Positions 44,999 to 53,207 of a stretch of 64,000 nt of DNA are shown in pieces. The notes beneath the pieces are model-generated. The model made no database searches. It was not told where the DNA came from and worked only from the letters and a program-made list of their open reading frames with translations. The first letter of the stretch is position 1, and each line of letters starts with the position of its first letter. Where the stretch lies: contig NZ_VDMS01000001.1 of assembly GCF_006346395.1 (NCBI RefSeq), positions 1,612,001 through 1,676,000 on the forward strand, in the 5' to 3' direction. Made by a program: the position numbers and the translations under genes. The stretch is from Nocardioides plantarum. GTDB taxonomy: Bacteria > Actinomycetota > Actinomycetes > Propionibacteriales > Nocardioidaceae.

Positions 44999-45568
44999 AT
45001 GCCCGACCGACCCGACCGACCCGACCCACCCGACCCACCCGGCCGACCGCGGCAGGGACCCGAGCGCGACGAGCGCACCGGCGAGGCGGCCGCCGCCGCC
45101 CGGATGGCCCGCAAGGACCGCTGGGTCGAGGAGCAGATCCGGGTCGCCATGGAGCGCGGCGACTTCGACGACCTGCCCGGTGCGGGCAAGCCGATCGAGG
45201 GCCTCGGCGACTCCCACGACCCCGACTGGTGGCTCAAGAAGCTGGTCGAGCGCGAGAGGATCACGGTCCTCCCGCTGACCGTCCAGCTGCGCCGCGAGGA
45301 CGCCGAGCTCGACGCGCGGCTCGACGCGATCGGCTTCGAGACCGAGGTACGCCGCGTGGTCACCGACTTCAACGAGCGGGTCGTCGCGGCCCGCTACCGC
45401 GCCCCGGAGGGCCCGCCGCTGGTGACCATGCCGCGCGACGTCGACACCACCGTCGCGGCGTGGGCCGAGCGTCGCGCCACCCGCCGGGCCGCCCGGGTCG
45501 CCGCCCAGGCCGCGGCCGAGGCCGCCGCTCCCCCGCGGCGCTGGTGGCAGCGGCGTACGACGCGCTGA
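44999..45568 (+). CDS. DUF1992 (DnaJ-homologue C28-like) protein
   Basis: A 189-residue protein. After a Pro/Asp/Arg-rich disordered start (residues 1-30), the DUF1992 core is clear: VEEQIRVAMERGDFDDLPGAGKP, then DPDWWLKKLVERE. The C-terminal part is Ala/Arg-rich, ending WWQRRTTR. The biochemical role of the family is not known to me. The proline-aspartate repeat region is encoded by repeated GACCGACC-type DNA. GGAGGGG upstream is 15 bases from the ATG, so the start may be slightly misplaced. Confidence 0.8.
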   Translation: MPDRPDRPDPPDPPGRPRQGPERDERTGEAAAAARMARKDRWVEEQIRVAMERGDFDDLPGAGKPIEGLGDSHDPDWWLKKLVERERITVLPLTVQLRREDAELDARLDAIGFETEVRRVVTDFNERVVAARYRAPEGPPLVTMPRDVDTTVAAWAERRATRRAARVAAQAAAEAAAPPRRWWQRRTTR

Positions 45569-45616
45569 GCGGGGACCGGCGAGAGATCGGTCATACCGCG
45601 CCCGGTTAAGGACTGC

Positions 45617-45622
45617 TAACTT
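45617..45622 (+). promoter_or_regulatory. -10 hexamer TAACTT of a leaderless gene
   Basis: TAACTT ends 7 bases before the ATG at 45630 and no Shine-Dalgarno is visible. Confidence 0.6.
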
Positions 45623-45629
45623 CCGCGAC

Positions 45630-46709
45630 ATGCCCGCCTCCCAGAGCGCCAAGGACTTCTTCCGGCCCCTCGCGGTCGGTGCGCCGACGCCGCTGACCGA
45701 GATCCCGTTCCGACCCAGCCGCGCGATCCACTTCTTCGACCCGAGCAACGCCAAGATGGCGGCCAAGATCCCGGCGATGGTCGGCACGGTCGACGTCCTG
45801 CTCGGCAACCTCGAGGACGCCGTCAAGGCCGACAACAAGCTCGCCGCGCGCGAGGGGTTGATCACGATCGGCCGGGAGACCGACTTCGGCCCCACCCAGC
45901 TGTGGACCCGGATCAACAGCCTCGACAGCCCGTGGGCGCTCGACGACCTCACCGCGCTGGTCGAGGGCATCGGCGACAAGCTCGACGTGATCATGGTGCC
46001 CAAGGTCCAGGGCGCCGAGGACATCCACTACGTCGACCGGCTGCTCGCGCAGCTCGAGGCCAAGGCGGGGCTCGACCGGCCGATCCTCGTGCACGCGATC
46101 CTCGAGACCGCCCGCGGCATGGCCAACGTCGAGGAGATCTGCGGCGCCTCGCCCCGCATGCAGGGCCTCAGCCTCGGCCCGGCCGACCTGGCCGCCGACC
46201 GCCGGATGAAGACCACCCGTGTCGGCGGCGGCCACCCCGGCTACCTCGTCCGGCAGGACCCCGCGACCGGTGACGAGGCCGGCATCAACGCCGCGCGCAC
46301 GACGTACCAGCAGGACCTCTGGCACTACACGATCGCCCGGATGGTCGACGCCTGCGCGATGCACGGCATCTACCCCTACTACGGGCCGTTCGGCGACATC
46401 GCCGACGTGGTGGCGTGCGAGGACCAGTTCCGCAACGCGTTCCTGCTCGGCTGCGTCGGCACGTGGAGCCTGCACCCCAAGCAGATCGCCATCGCCCACA
46501 AGGTCTTCTCGCCCTCGGTCGAGGACATCGCGCACGCGCGTCGCGTCGTCGCCGCGATGGGCGACGGCACCGGCGCGGTGATGCTCGACGGCAAGATGGA
46601 GGACGACGCCTCGCTCAAGCAGTGCCTGGTGGTCGTCCGGCTGGCCGAGCAGCTGGCGGCGATCGACCCCGAGCTCAAGAAGCAGTACGACGCGATCGAG
46701 GTCGGCTGA
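45630..46709 (+). CDS. HpcH/HpaI-CitE superfamily lyase, longer paralogue
   Basis: A 359-residue TIM-barrel CoA-ester lyase of the HpcH/HpaI-CitE superfamily (citrate lyase beta, malyl-CoA and methylmalyl-CoA lyases). The acidic metal site motif is LGNLEDAVKADNK (usually LDLEDAV), with ILVHAILETARGMANVEEI and the C-terminal WSLHPKQIAIAHKVFSPS. Length and sequence fit malyl-CoA/beta-methylmalyl-CoA lyase-like enzymes better than CitE. It overlaps a second lyase gene by one base. TAACTT 7 bases upstream sets the start. Confidence 0.83.
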   Translation: MPASQSAKDFFRPLAVGAPTPLTEIPFRPSRAIHFFDPSNAKMAAKIPAMVGTVDVLLGNLEDAVKADNKLAAREGLITIGRETDFGPTQLWTRINSLDSPWALDDLTALVEGIGDKLDVIMVPKVQGAEDIHYVDRLLAQLEAKAGLDRPILVHAILETARGMANVEEICGASPRMQGLSLGPADLAADRRMKTTRVGGGHPGYLVRQDPATGDEAGINAARTTYQQDLWHYTIARMVDACAMHGIYPYYGPFGDIADVVACEDQFRNAFLLGCVGTWSLHPKQIAIAHKVFSPSVEDIAHARRVVAAMGDGTGAVMLDGKMEDDASLKQCLVVVRLAEQLAAIDPELKKQYDAIEVG

Positions 46710-47575
46710 TGGCTGACTTCACGCCGCTGCGCTCGGTGCTCTACATGCCGAGCTCCAACGCCAAGGCCCTCGAGAAGGCCAAGACCCTGCCGGTCGACGG
46801 CGTCATCCTCGACCTCGAGGACGCCGTCGCGCCCGACGCCAAGCCGGCCGCCCGCGAGGCCGCCGCGGCGGCCGTCGCCTCGGGCGCCTACGGCCGACGC
46901 ACCATGACCATCCGCGTCAACGGCATCGGCACCGAGTGGCACGACGCCGACATCGCCGCCGCCTCCGCCGCGGGACCCGCCGCGGTCGTCGTACCCAAGG
47001 TCAGCAGCGCCGCCGAGGTCCACGCCCTGGTCGCCGCGATGGAGAAGGCCGGAGCCCCCGACCACACGAAGCTCTGGGCGATGATCGAGACGCCGGTGGC
47101 GATCCTCGACGCGCTCTCGATCGCTCGGGCCTCCGAGCGTCTGACGGTGCTCGTGATGGGCACCAACGACCTCGTCAAGGAGCTGTACGCCGAGCACGTG
47201 CCCGGCCGCGCGCCCATCCTCCCGCCCCTGCACACCGCTCTGCTGGCGGCCCGCGCGGCCGGTATCGCGATCGTCGACGGCGTCTACAACGACGTGAAGG
47301 ACACCGAGGGCTTCCTCGCCGAGTGCGAGCAGGGCCGCCAGATGGGGTTCGACGGCAAGACGCTGATCCACCCCGGCCAGGTCGAGGGCGCCAACACCGC
47401 CTTCGCCCCGTCCGAGAAGGCCGTCGAGGACGCGCGCGGTCTCATCCAGGCCTGGGAGGACGGCGCCGGGTCCGGCGTGGTCACCTACCAGGGCCGGATG
47501 GTCGAGAACCTGCACGTCGAGTCGGCCCGGCGCACGCTCAGCATCGCCGAGGCGATCGCGGCGCTCGAGGGCTGA
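46709..47575 (+). CDS. CoA-ester lyase (CitE-like)
   Basis: A 288-residue member of the same superfamily as the gene before it. Motifs are RSVLYMPSSNAKALEKA at the start, DGVILDLEDAVAPDAKP (metal-binding Asp/Glu), KLWAMIETPVAIL, and GFDGKTLIHPGQVEGAN. It would cleave or hydrolyse a short 3-hydroxyacyl-CoA such as malyl-CoA or citramalyl-CoA. Two paralogous lyases in one operon recall the lyase-plus-thioesterase pair of the ethylmalonyl-CoA pathway, but no other pathway gene is nearby, so that is inference. Confidence 0.87.
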   Translation: MADFTPLRSVLYMPSSNAKALEKAKTLPVDGVILDLEDAVAPDAKPAAREAAAAAVASGAYGRRTMTIRVNGIGTEWHDADIAAASAAGPAAVVVPKVSSAAEVHALVAAMEKAGAPDHTKLWAMIETPVAILDALSIARASERLTVLVMGTNDLVKELYAEHVPGRAPILPPLHTALLAARAAGIAIVDGVYNDVKDTEGFLAECEQGRQMGFDGKTLIHPGQVEGANTAFAPSEKAVEDARGLIQAWEDGAGSGVVTYQGRMVENLHVESARRTLSIAEAIAALEG

Positions 47576-47587
47576 ACCGCCGCCTCG

Positions 47588-47683
47588 TTCAGGGATTGCC
47601 TGTGGACCGGGGATCTCTGAACTTCGCAGGCAATGCATTGCCTGCGAAGTTCAGGCTTCCCCGGCGAGCAGGCAATCCCTGAA
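47588..47683. repeat. 96-bp concentric palindrome
   Basis: The outer arms TTCAGGGATTGCCTG (47588-47602) and its complement (47669-47683) share an exact centre with a 38-bp perfect palindrome at 47617-47654; the parts between also pair partly (CCGGGGA). The whole element can fold into one hairpin or cruciform. It fills the gap between the CoA-lyase operon and the next plus-strand gene. It may be a dispersed REP/REPIN-like repeat and could act as a terminator. Confidence 0.85.
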
Positions 47684-47733
47684 GCCACCCAATCCCGGTC
47701 GCGCCGAACCCGCCCACCTGCTCGACTGGCCCC

Positions 47734-48315
47734 ATGCACCTCGTCGTGATCTTCGGACCTCCCGCCGTCGGCAAGATGACGGTCGGGCGCGAGGTCGCGC
47801 GCCTCACGCCGTACCGGTTGTTCCACAACCACGCCACGATCGAGCCGCTGCTCGAGGTGTTCGACTGGGGCACGCCGGCGTTCGAGACGCTGCGCGAGGA
47901 GTTCCGGACCCGGGTGATCGAGGAGGCCGTTCGTCACGACCTGCCCGGGCTGGTCTTCACGTTCGTGTGGGGGCTCGACCTGGCCGACGACACGGCGTAC
48001 GTCGAGCGGCTGGTCGCCCCGGTCGTCGACGCCGGGCACCCGGTCGACTTCGTCGAGCTCTGGTCGAGCCAGGAGACGCGGCTCGGGCGCGAGGGCACGC
48101 CCCTGCGACTGCAGCACAAGGCGAGCAAGCGCGACGTCGAGTGGGCCAGGGGCCACCTGCGCGAGTGGGACGCCGACCACCGGCTCAGCACCGGACCCGA
48201 CCAGGCGTTCCCGCTGGCCGGGCGCTACCCGCACCACCGCGTCGACAACGACGACCTCTCGCCCACCGAGGCGGCGCAGGCGATCGTCTCGGCGCTGGGT
48301 CTGCCCCGCTCCTGA
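47734..48315 (+). CDS. P-loop kinase-like protein
   Basis: A 193-residue P-loop protein with a Walker A of GPPAVGKMT at residues 8-16, close to shikimate-kinase-like or AAA-type small nucleotide kinases. YRLFHNHATIEPLLEVF and ETRLGREGTPLRLQHKASKRD (a likely lid with Arg/Lys) follow. The substrate is unknown; some relatives are phosphotransferases for antibiotics or small metabolites. It starts at ATG 47734, 50 bases after the 96-bp palindrome. It is convergent with the patatin gene. Confidence 0.72.
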   Translation: MHLVVIFGPPAVGKMTVGREVARLTPYRLFHNHATIEPLLEVFDWGTPAFETLREEFRTRVIEEAVRHDLPGLVFTFVWGLDLADDTAYVERLVAPVVDAGHPVDFVELWSSQETRLGREGTPLRLQHKASKRDVEWARGHLREWDADHRLSTGPDQAFPLAGRYPHHRVDNDDLSPTEAAQAIVSALGLPRS

Positions 48316-48319
48316 TCAC

Positions 48320-49183
48320 CTACCCCCAGAGCGCGCGCAGCTCGTCCACGTGCTCGGCCGCCTGCGCGCGACCCGCGCGCGCCGACGGCGGCCGGGCGGC
48401 CGGGTCGAGCACGTTCTTGCCGATGGCACGCAGCGAGCCCGGGTCGGGCGTGATCACGACGTGGCGCACGCCGAGCGCGGTCAGCTGCCGAGCCGCGCTG
48501 TGGATCGGGCCGACGCCGCGGTCCATGGGCGAGAGCACCACGACCGGGTCGAAGCCGTCGGCGAGGTCGGCGTTGGCTCCGGACCGGACGCCGCCGTCGA
48601 TGAAGGTGCGACCCCCGATCGGGATCGGCGGATAGACGCAGGGCACCGCGCAGGACGCGTTGACGGCGTCCTCGAGCGCCACCTCGGGTACGTCGCCCCG
48701 CGGGCCGAACGTCGTGAGCTCGCCGGTCGAGGCGTCGACGGCCGTGACCACGAGGTCGCGGTCGTTCCACTCGAGACCGCCGATGCGCTGCGCGACCTGC
48801 TCGTAGCGCTCGGCCACCGTGGGGGTCCTGCCGCGCGCGGCCAGCGCCACGGCCTGTCCGCCGAGGATCCGGCCGAACCGCTCGATGTCGCCCCGGGCCC
48901 GCAGCAGCGACGTCGCGAACCGGATCGCGACCGACGCACCGATCGACGCCAGCGGCGCGGTGTCGCCGAGCGCGGCCGGCGAGAGCAGCTGCCGGCGGTA
49001 GAGCTCCTCGAGCCCGATGTCGGAGGTGATCTGGGCACCGACGATCGACCCGGCCGACGTGCCGATGACGCGGTCGGCCGTGGTCAGGTCGACTCCCGCC
49101 TCCGCCAGTCCGGCCAGCATCCCGGTCTCCCACGCGATGCCCGTGATGCCGCCGCCGCCCAGGACCAGTGCTCTCTTCGTCAC
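48320..49183 (-). CDS. Patatin-like phospholipase family protein
   Basis: A 287-residue patatin-fold serine hydrolase. The oxyanion loop is LGGGGITGIA (about residues 7-16), the nucleophile elbow GTSAGSIVG holds the active Ser (G-x-S-x-G), and the dyad Asp is in FIDGGVRSG. It is a presumed lipid acyl hydrolase acting in the cytoplasm or at the membrane; no signal peptide is present. GTG 49183 was chosen since CACACT ends 6 bases before it. It is divergent from a Uma2-like gene. Confidence 0.88.
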   Translation of the reverse strand: MTKRALVLGGGGITGIAWETGMLAGLAEAGVDLTTADRVIGTSAGSIVGAQITSDIGLEELYRRQLLSPAALGDTAPLASIGASVAIRFATSLLRARGDIERFGRILGGQAVALAARGRTPTVAERYEQVAQRIGGLEWNDRDLVVTAVDASTGELTTFGPRGDVPEVALEDAVNASCAVPCVYPPIPIGGRTFIDGGVRSGANADLADGFDPVVVLSPMDRGVGPIHSAARQLTALGVRHVVITPDPGSLRAIGKNVLDPAARPPSARAGRAQAAEHVDELRALWG

Positions 49184-49211
49184 GGGCCCAGTGTGGCGCG
49201 CCTGTGGAGGA

Positions 49212-49230
49212 GGCGAGCACGTTGCTCGCC
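49212..49230. promoter_or_regulatory. Inverted repeat in a divergent promoter region
   Basis: GGCGAGCA (49212-49219) and TGCTCGCC (49223-49230) form a perfect 8-bp inverted repeat around CGT, midway between the patatin and Uma2-like starts. It could be an operator; no regulator gene is adjacent. Confidence 0.4.
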
Positions 49231-49277
49231 GATTCGTCAGCATCGACCCATGACGACCGACTCGGAGGTGGGGCACC

Positions 49278-49829
49278 ATGGACACCATGACGACGATGCC
49301 GCGAGCCAGCGACGGGCTGACCGTTGCTGACCTCGACGGCTTCCCGGACGACGGATGGCGCTACGAGCTGCTCGACGGGACGCTGCTCGTGAGCGCCGCC
49401 CCGTCGTTCGCCCACCAACGTGCGCAGATCGCCCTCGTCCTCCTCCTGGCCGACTCGATCCCGCCCGACCTGGTGCTGCTGGTGGCTCCGTTCGACGTCC
49501 TGCTCGACGGCACCACGCTGTTGCAGCCCGACCTCCTGGTCGCCCCCCGCGGGCAGTTCGCCGAGAAGAACCTCCCGGGTGCGCCGCTGCTCGCGGTCGA
49601 GATCCTCTCCCCCAGCACCCGGCTCATCGACCGCAACCTCAAGAAGGCGCGGTTCGAGGAGGCCGGCTGCCCGTCGTTCTGGGTCGTCGACCCGAACGAG
49701 CCACGACTGACCGCGTGGGAGCTGGTCGACGGCGCCTACGTCGAGGTGGCCGACCTCGCCGGAGACGAGTCGTGGACCGCCTCGGCGCCGTACGCCGTCA
49801 CGATCAGCCCTTCCCGGCTCGTCGGCTGA
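49278..49829 (+). CDS. Uma2 / DUF820 family putative nuclease
   Basis: A 183-residue Uma2-family protein with a PD-(D/E)XK-like fold. Characteristic segments are WRYELLDGTLLVS near residue 27, LLQPDLLVAPRG with the catalytic-type Asp, and LAVEILSPSTRLIDRNLKKARFEEA with the E-x-(hydrophobic)-S-P-S/T...K pattern. Uma2 proteins are abundant in cyanobacteria and actinobacteria and are presumed nucleases of unknown role. GGAGGTGG lies 8 bases before the ATG. Confidence 0.87.
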   Translation: MDTMTTMPRASDGLTVADLDGFPDDGWRYELLDGTLLVSAAPSFAHQRAQIALVLLLADSIPPDLVLLVAPFDVLLDGTTLLQPDLLVAPRGQFAEKNLPGAPLLAVEILSPSTRLIDRNLKKARFEEAGCPSFWVVDPNEPRLTAWELVDGAYVEVADLAGDESWTASAPYAVTISPSRLVG

Positions 49830-49844
49830 CGGCCACAGCCGGGG

Positions 49845-50381
49845 TCAGTCGCCGACCAGCGGACGCAGCTCGTCGGCGTACGAGACGGAGAAGCGCCGCA
49901 TCACGCCGGTGTCGCTGATGGAGTACTGGCCCATCCGCCACAGCGGCGGCGAGTAGGCGTGGATCGAGACCGAGCCGTCGACCGCGCCGCCCATGCGGTG
50001 GATGTGGTCGGGGCCGAAGTCGAGGGTGCCGCCGACGGTGACGGTCTTGACGACCGGCTCGCCGCCGAGCCGCGGGCGGCTCTCGGTCAGCGCGCCGGCG
50101 GTGACCGCCACGGCTCCGGCCGAGGTGTCGTGGTCGTGCCAGCCCGTGTCGTCCTCGAGGTTCCAGCACAGCAGCCACACGTCGATATCGCTGTCGCGGT
50201 AGAGGGAGACGAAGTGGCGCCCCTCGCCGTCGTGGCGCACGTGGTCGGCCCACAGGTCGGGGCGCGAGGCGAGCTCGCGGACGAACGCGAGGAGCTCGGG
50301 AGTGGTGAGGTCGCGGCCGGGCAGGGCGGGCAGGTCGTGCTCGGTCAGGATGCTGGTGGTCCGGGACGGGGCGATGGTCAT
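49845..50381 (-). CDS. Cysteine dioxygenase-like protein
   Basis: A 178-residue cupin of the cysteine dioxygenase type I family. The three iron-binding His residues are visible in TGWHDHDTSAG (two) and PDHIHRMGG (one). The Cys that forms the Cys-Tyr crosslink in mammalian enzymes is not obvious, as in most bacterial members. It would oxidise cysteine or a related thiol to the sulfinic acid. Its ATG overlaps the stop of the upstream amidohydrolase gene by four bases, so both form one operon. Confidence 0.83.
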   Translation of the reverse strand: MTIAPSRTTSILTEHDLPALPGRDLTTPELLAFVRELASRPDLWADHVRHDGEGRHFVSLYRDSDIDVWLLCWNLEDDTGWHDHDTSAGAVAVTAGALTESRPRLGGEPVVKTVTVGGTLDFGPDHIHRMGGAVDGSVSIHAYSPPLWRMGQYSISDTGVMRRFSVSYADELRPLVGD

Positions 50382-51298
50382 CGGGTGCCTCCGTGGAGCA
50401 GGTGGTCGGGATTGTTGACGAAGAGGGCCTGGGTGAACGCGTCGCCCAGACAGGGGTCCCGGGGAAGCGCATAGGGCCGGTCGGAGCCGTGCACGATCGG
50501 GTCGATCCCGACCACGCGGACCATGGCGTCGACGGCACGCGGACCGTAGGACGAGGTGTCGTAGTAGACGTGTCGGTCGACCGCACCGAGCTGGCCGCCG
50601 CGCGCCACCAGCCGCTCGTGGTGCAGCGGGGCGAGACCGGCGAGGGCGACGAAGCAGATCCGCAGGTCGGGCAGCAGCGCGCGGCCCGCGACGTGCCACG
50701 CGAACCAGGCCGCCGTCAGCTGCGCGGTGTACGACGTCAGCGCCGGCCACCACCCGGGCAGGTCCCCCGCGCCGGACGACCCGGACGCGGCGGCCGGACC
50801 GGGGTGCACGAGCAGCGGCAGGTCAGCCGACTCGACCACGGCGAGGACCGGCGCGAGCCGCTCGAGGGCAGCGGGGTCGAGCAGCGCGGTGGCCGGCACC
50901 TGCAGCCCGCGCACCGCCGGCACGGCGAGGGTGGTGCGGAGCGAGTCGAGGTCGGGCTCGACCAGGTTGACCGCGGCCCACAGCCCGTGGCCCGGCTCGA
51001 GGGCGTCGGCGACGCCGTGCCAGGCGTCGAGCAGCGGCGCCGCCTCCTCGGGAGCGAGGGTCTCGATGCCGAGCGGGCTCGACAGCGACAGCAGGGCGAG
51101 GTCGACACCGTCGGCCACGTCGATCGCCCGGCGATCGGCCAGTGTCGCGCGCACGCCGTCGCCGGCCACGAGCACGAAGTCCGGCTCACCGTCGAGGAGC
51201 AGCCGGTCGCCGACGACGCGGGGCGACTGCGAGCGGCGCCGGAGCTGCTCCACCAGCGCGTCCGGCCAGGCGTGCTGGTGGACGTCGGTACGGGACAT
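50378..51298 (-). CDS. Amidohydrolase-related metal-dependent hydrolase
   Basis: A 306-residue TIM-barrel protein of the amidohydrolase-2 (ACMSD-like) family. The metal motif is TDVHQHAWP at the N-terminus. Further positions are LLVHPGPAA, a Tyr/Asp region near YYDTSSYG, and GSDRPYALP near the end. Substrate unknown. It is the first gene of a two-gene operon with the cysteine dioxygenase. TATAGT ends 7 bases before the ATG on this strand, inside an unusually AT-rich patch (51301-51336). Confidence 0.8.
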   Translation of the reverse strand: MSRTDVHQHAWPDALVEQLRRRSQSPRVVGDRLLLDGEPDFVLVAGDGVRATLADRRAIDVADGVDLALLSLSSPLGIETLAPEEAAPLLDAWHGVADALEPGHGLWAAVNLVEPDLDSLRTTLAVPAVRGLQVPATALLDPAALERLAPVLAVVESADLPLLVHPGPAAASGSSGAGDLPGWWPALTSYTAQLTAAWFAWHVAGRALLPDLRICFVALAGLAPLHHERLVARGGQLGAVDRHVYYDTSSYGPRAVDAMVRVVGIDPIVHGSDRPYALPRDPCLGDAFTQALFVNNPDHLLHGGTR

Positions 51299-51367
51299 GC
51301 TCGAGACTATAACTCGATTGACTTTGTATGGTTAGAGGCATGTCGCGGGTTGGTCACACCGACACCC

Positions 51368-51373
51368 TACGGT
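51368..51373 (+). promoter_or_regulatory. -10 hexamer TACGGT of a leaderless gene
   Basis: TACGGT ends 7 bases before the ATG at 51381. It favours this ATG over the in-frame GTG at 51372, which would lie inside the hexamer. Confidence 0.55.
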
Positions 51374-51380
51374 GGTCCGC

Positions 51381-52154
51381 ATGGCCTCGACCCTCGCGTG
51401 CATCGGCCTCGACGTCGACAGTCTCGAGACGCTCAACCTCCACCTCGCCGCGATGCCGTCGCAGGTCGTCGGACGCATCGGGGGCGTGGAGTCCGTCCGC
51501 TACTCCGACGAGAGCGGCTCCCGGGTGGTCGTCGCCGTCGACGGCGAGGGCGACACCGTCGACCTCGTGCCGTCGTACGACGGACGGCCGGGCGCGCTGC
51601 TCACCGAGGTCGGACCGCTCGGCCCGGTCGTGCAGGCCGACGCCGTCGACGAGACCGGCGAGGTCCTCACCCGGCTCGCCGTCGACCTCGAGCAGCGCCG
51701 TCACCTGACCGGCATCGTCACCTCGCAGGCGCGCGCGTCGGTGGTGGCCCTCGGCCTGGAGATGGGCGTGCACGCCGACGCCGCGGCGTTCGCCACGTCC
51801 GACGCGAGCATCCTCGGCACTCCCGAGCCGGGCGAGGACCCGACCCGCTTCGCCGCGGAGTCGTTCGTCTCCTACGGACTGTTCCGGGGCGCCGAGGACC
51901 CCGAGCCGACCGCCTTCCTCGCCGGGACGGTCCTCGCGGCCGACACGCGCACCCACGGCGTCACCGGGCAGGTCTTCCACGTCGCGCGGGTCCGCACCGT
52001 CGGGTTCGAGGCCACCGTGTGCCTGCCCGGCTCGGAGCACCCCGTCGCTCCCGAGCCCGGCAACGTGGTCGCCGGCGCCTGCTACCTCGTGGTCGACATC
52101 GCGTCGCTGTGGACCGTCGAGCCGCCCCGCCGCAAGAAGCGCCGCGGCCGCTGA
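51381..52154 (+). CDS. Conserved-looking protein of unknown function
   Basis: A 257-residue soluble protein starting MASTLACIGLDVDSLETL. It has alternating beta strands and helices and an acidic composition, ending in a strongly basic tail (PPRRKKRRGR). Codon usage matches the neighbours. I recognise no family, signal peptide or catalytic motif. It lies between the cysteine dioxygenase operon and the convergent M48 peptidase gene. Confidence 0.65.
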   Translation: MASTLACIGLDVDSLETLNLHLAAMPSQVVGRIGGVESVRYSDESGSRVVVAVDGEGDTVDLVPSYDGRPGALLTEVGPLGPVVQADAVDETGEVLTRLAVDLEQRRHLTGIVTSQARASVVALGLEMGVHADAAAFATSDASILGTPEPGEDPTRFAAESFVSYGLFRGAEDPEPTAFLAGTVLAADTRTHGVTGQVFHVARVRTVGFEATVCLPGSEHPVAPEPGNVVAGACYLVVDIASLWTVEPPRRKKRRGR

Positions 52155-52169
52155 GCGACGCCGCGGCGT

Positions 52170-53180
52170 CTACTCGCCGCGGCGCAGCCGCTCGTCGAGC
52201 CAGATCTTCATGCTCCCCGCCACGCCCGCCACGTCGTGGACGAGCTTGCCGAGCGCGTCCTGGGAGGACTCGAAGGCGCTGGAGTAGGACTGCGCGGCGT
52301 CCCTGGCCGCGTCGGTGACCTTGGCCTCCGCGTCCTCCTCGCGGCGGGGGTAGGCGCCGGCGAGGATGGCGGCGTAGTCACCCGAGTCGACCCAGGCGCG
52401 CAGCTCGGCGGCCCGGACGACGGCGAACGGGTGGGTGGTCTTCTCGACGAGCATCAGCTTGAGGACCGAGTCGCGCAGGTCGCCGCTGTCGAGGTAGTCC
52501 TGGCCCTGGGCCATGAACGTCGCGAGGTCGAGCTCGCCCATCAGGCCGCCGCTGGCCAGCTGCATGTGGGCGCGGATGGCGGCGGCGGGGTCCTGGGTGG
52601 CGAGCAGCCCAGCGCGGTCGGCGGACAGCTCGGCCTTGCGCGACCACTCGTAGAGCGCGGCGATGATCGCGCGGACGCCGAGCCCGCCGAGCGGGATCGT
52701 GTTGAGCACGCCGGTGAGGTTGATGAGTCGGTCGAGCAGGGTGCGGTAGACCGCGTGCCCGCTGAGGGCGTGACCGAGCTCGTGGCCGATGACGAACCGC
52801 AGCTCGTCCTCGGCGAGCAGGTCGACCAGCGCCGAGTTGAGCACGATGATCGGTCGGTCGAGCCCGATCGTCACCGCGTTGAGGGTCGGGTCGGCGCGCA
52901 CGTAGAGCTCGGGGACCTCGTCGGTGTCGAGCACCCGGGCCGCGTCGCGCAGCAGGAAGTGGAGCGTGGGGAACTGCCGCTCGTCGACGCGGATCGTCGT
53001 ACCGAGGAGCAGCAGGCGCGTGGTGCGCTCGTTGACCAGGCCCGACATCGCCTTGAGCACCGTGTCGAAGCCCTTGAGCTTGCGCAGCGCCACGAGCGCC
53101 CCGCGGTCGGCCGGGTGCTCCCAGGCGCGCGAGCTGATGCCGGGCAGGGTGGCCCGCGAGCGGGTCGGCTGGGACGTCAC
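52170..53180 (-). CDS. M48-family metallopeptidase
   Basis: A 336-residue zinc peptidase of the M48 (HtpX/Ste24-like) family. The zinc site [10 protein letters not shown] includes HExxH (about residue 133), and the third ligand Glu is likely in [11 protein letters not shown]. The hydrophobic segments around it are short, so membrane attachment is uncertain. An N-terminal helical region precedes the domain, and an Ala/Glu-rich tail follows. TACAGT ends 6 bases before the GTG on this strand, so it is probably leaderless. Confidence 0.87.
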   Translation of the reverse strand: MTSQPTRSRATLPGISSRAWEHPADRGALVALRKLKGFDTVLKAMSGLVNERTTRLLLLGTTIRVDERQFPTLHFLLRDAARVLDTDEVPELYVRADPTLNAVTIGLDRPIIVLNSALVDLLAEDELRFVIGHELGHALSGHAVYRTLLDRLINLTGVLNTIPLGGLGVRAIIAALYEWSRKAELSADRAGLLATQDPAAAIRAHMQLASGGLMGELDLATFMAQGQDYLDSGDLRDSVLKLMLVEKTTHPFAVVRAAELRAWVDSGDYAAILAGAYPRREEDAEAKVTDAARDAAQSYSSAFESSQDALGKLVHDVAGVAGSMKIWLDERLRRGE

Positions 53181-53207
53181 GCGGTCACTGTAGGCAGTCG
53201 ACCCGCG

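Noticed and set aside
51328..51380. Upstream leaderless start (ATG 51340 after TATGGT) for another plus-strand gene
   Set aside because: That frame gives Arg/Ser-rich sequence without homology-like features and overlaps the better-supported gene starting at 51381.
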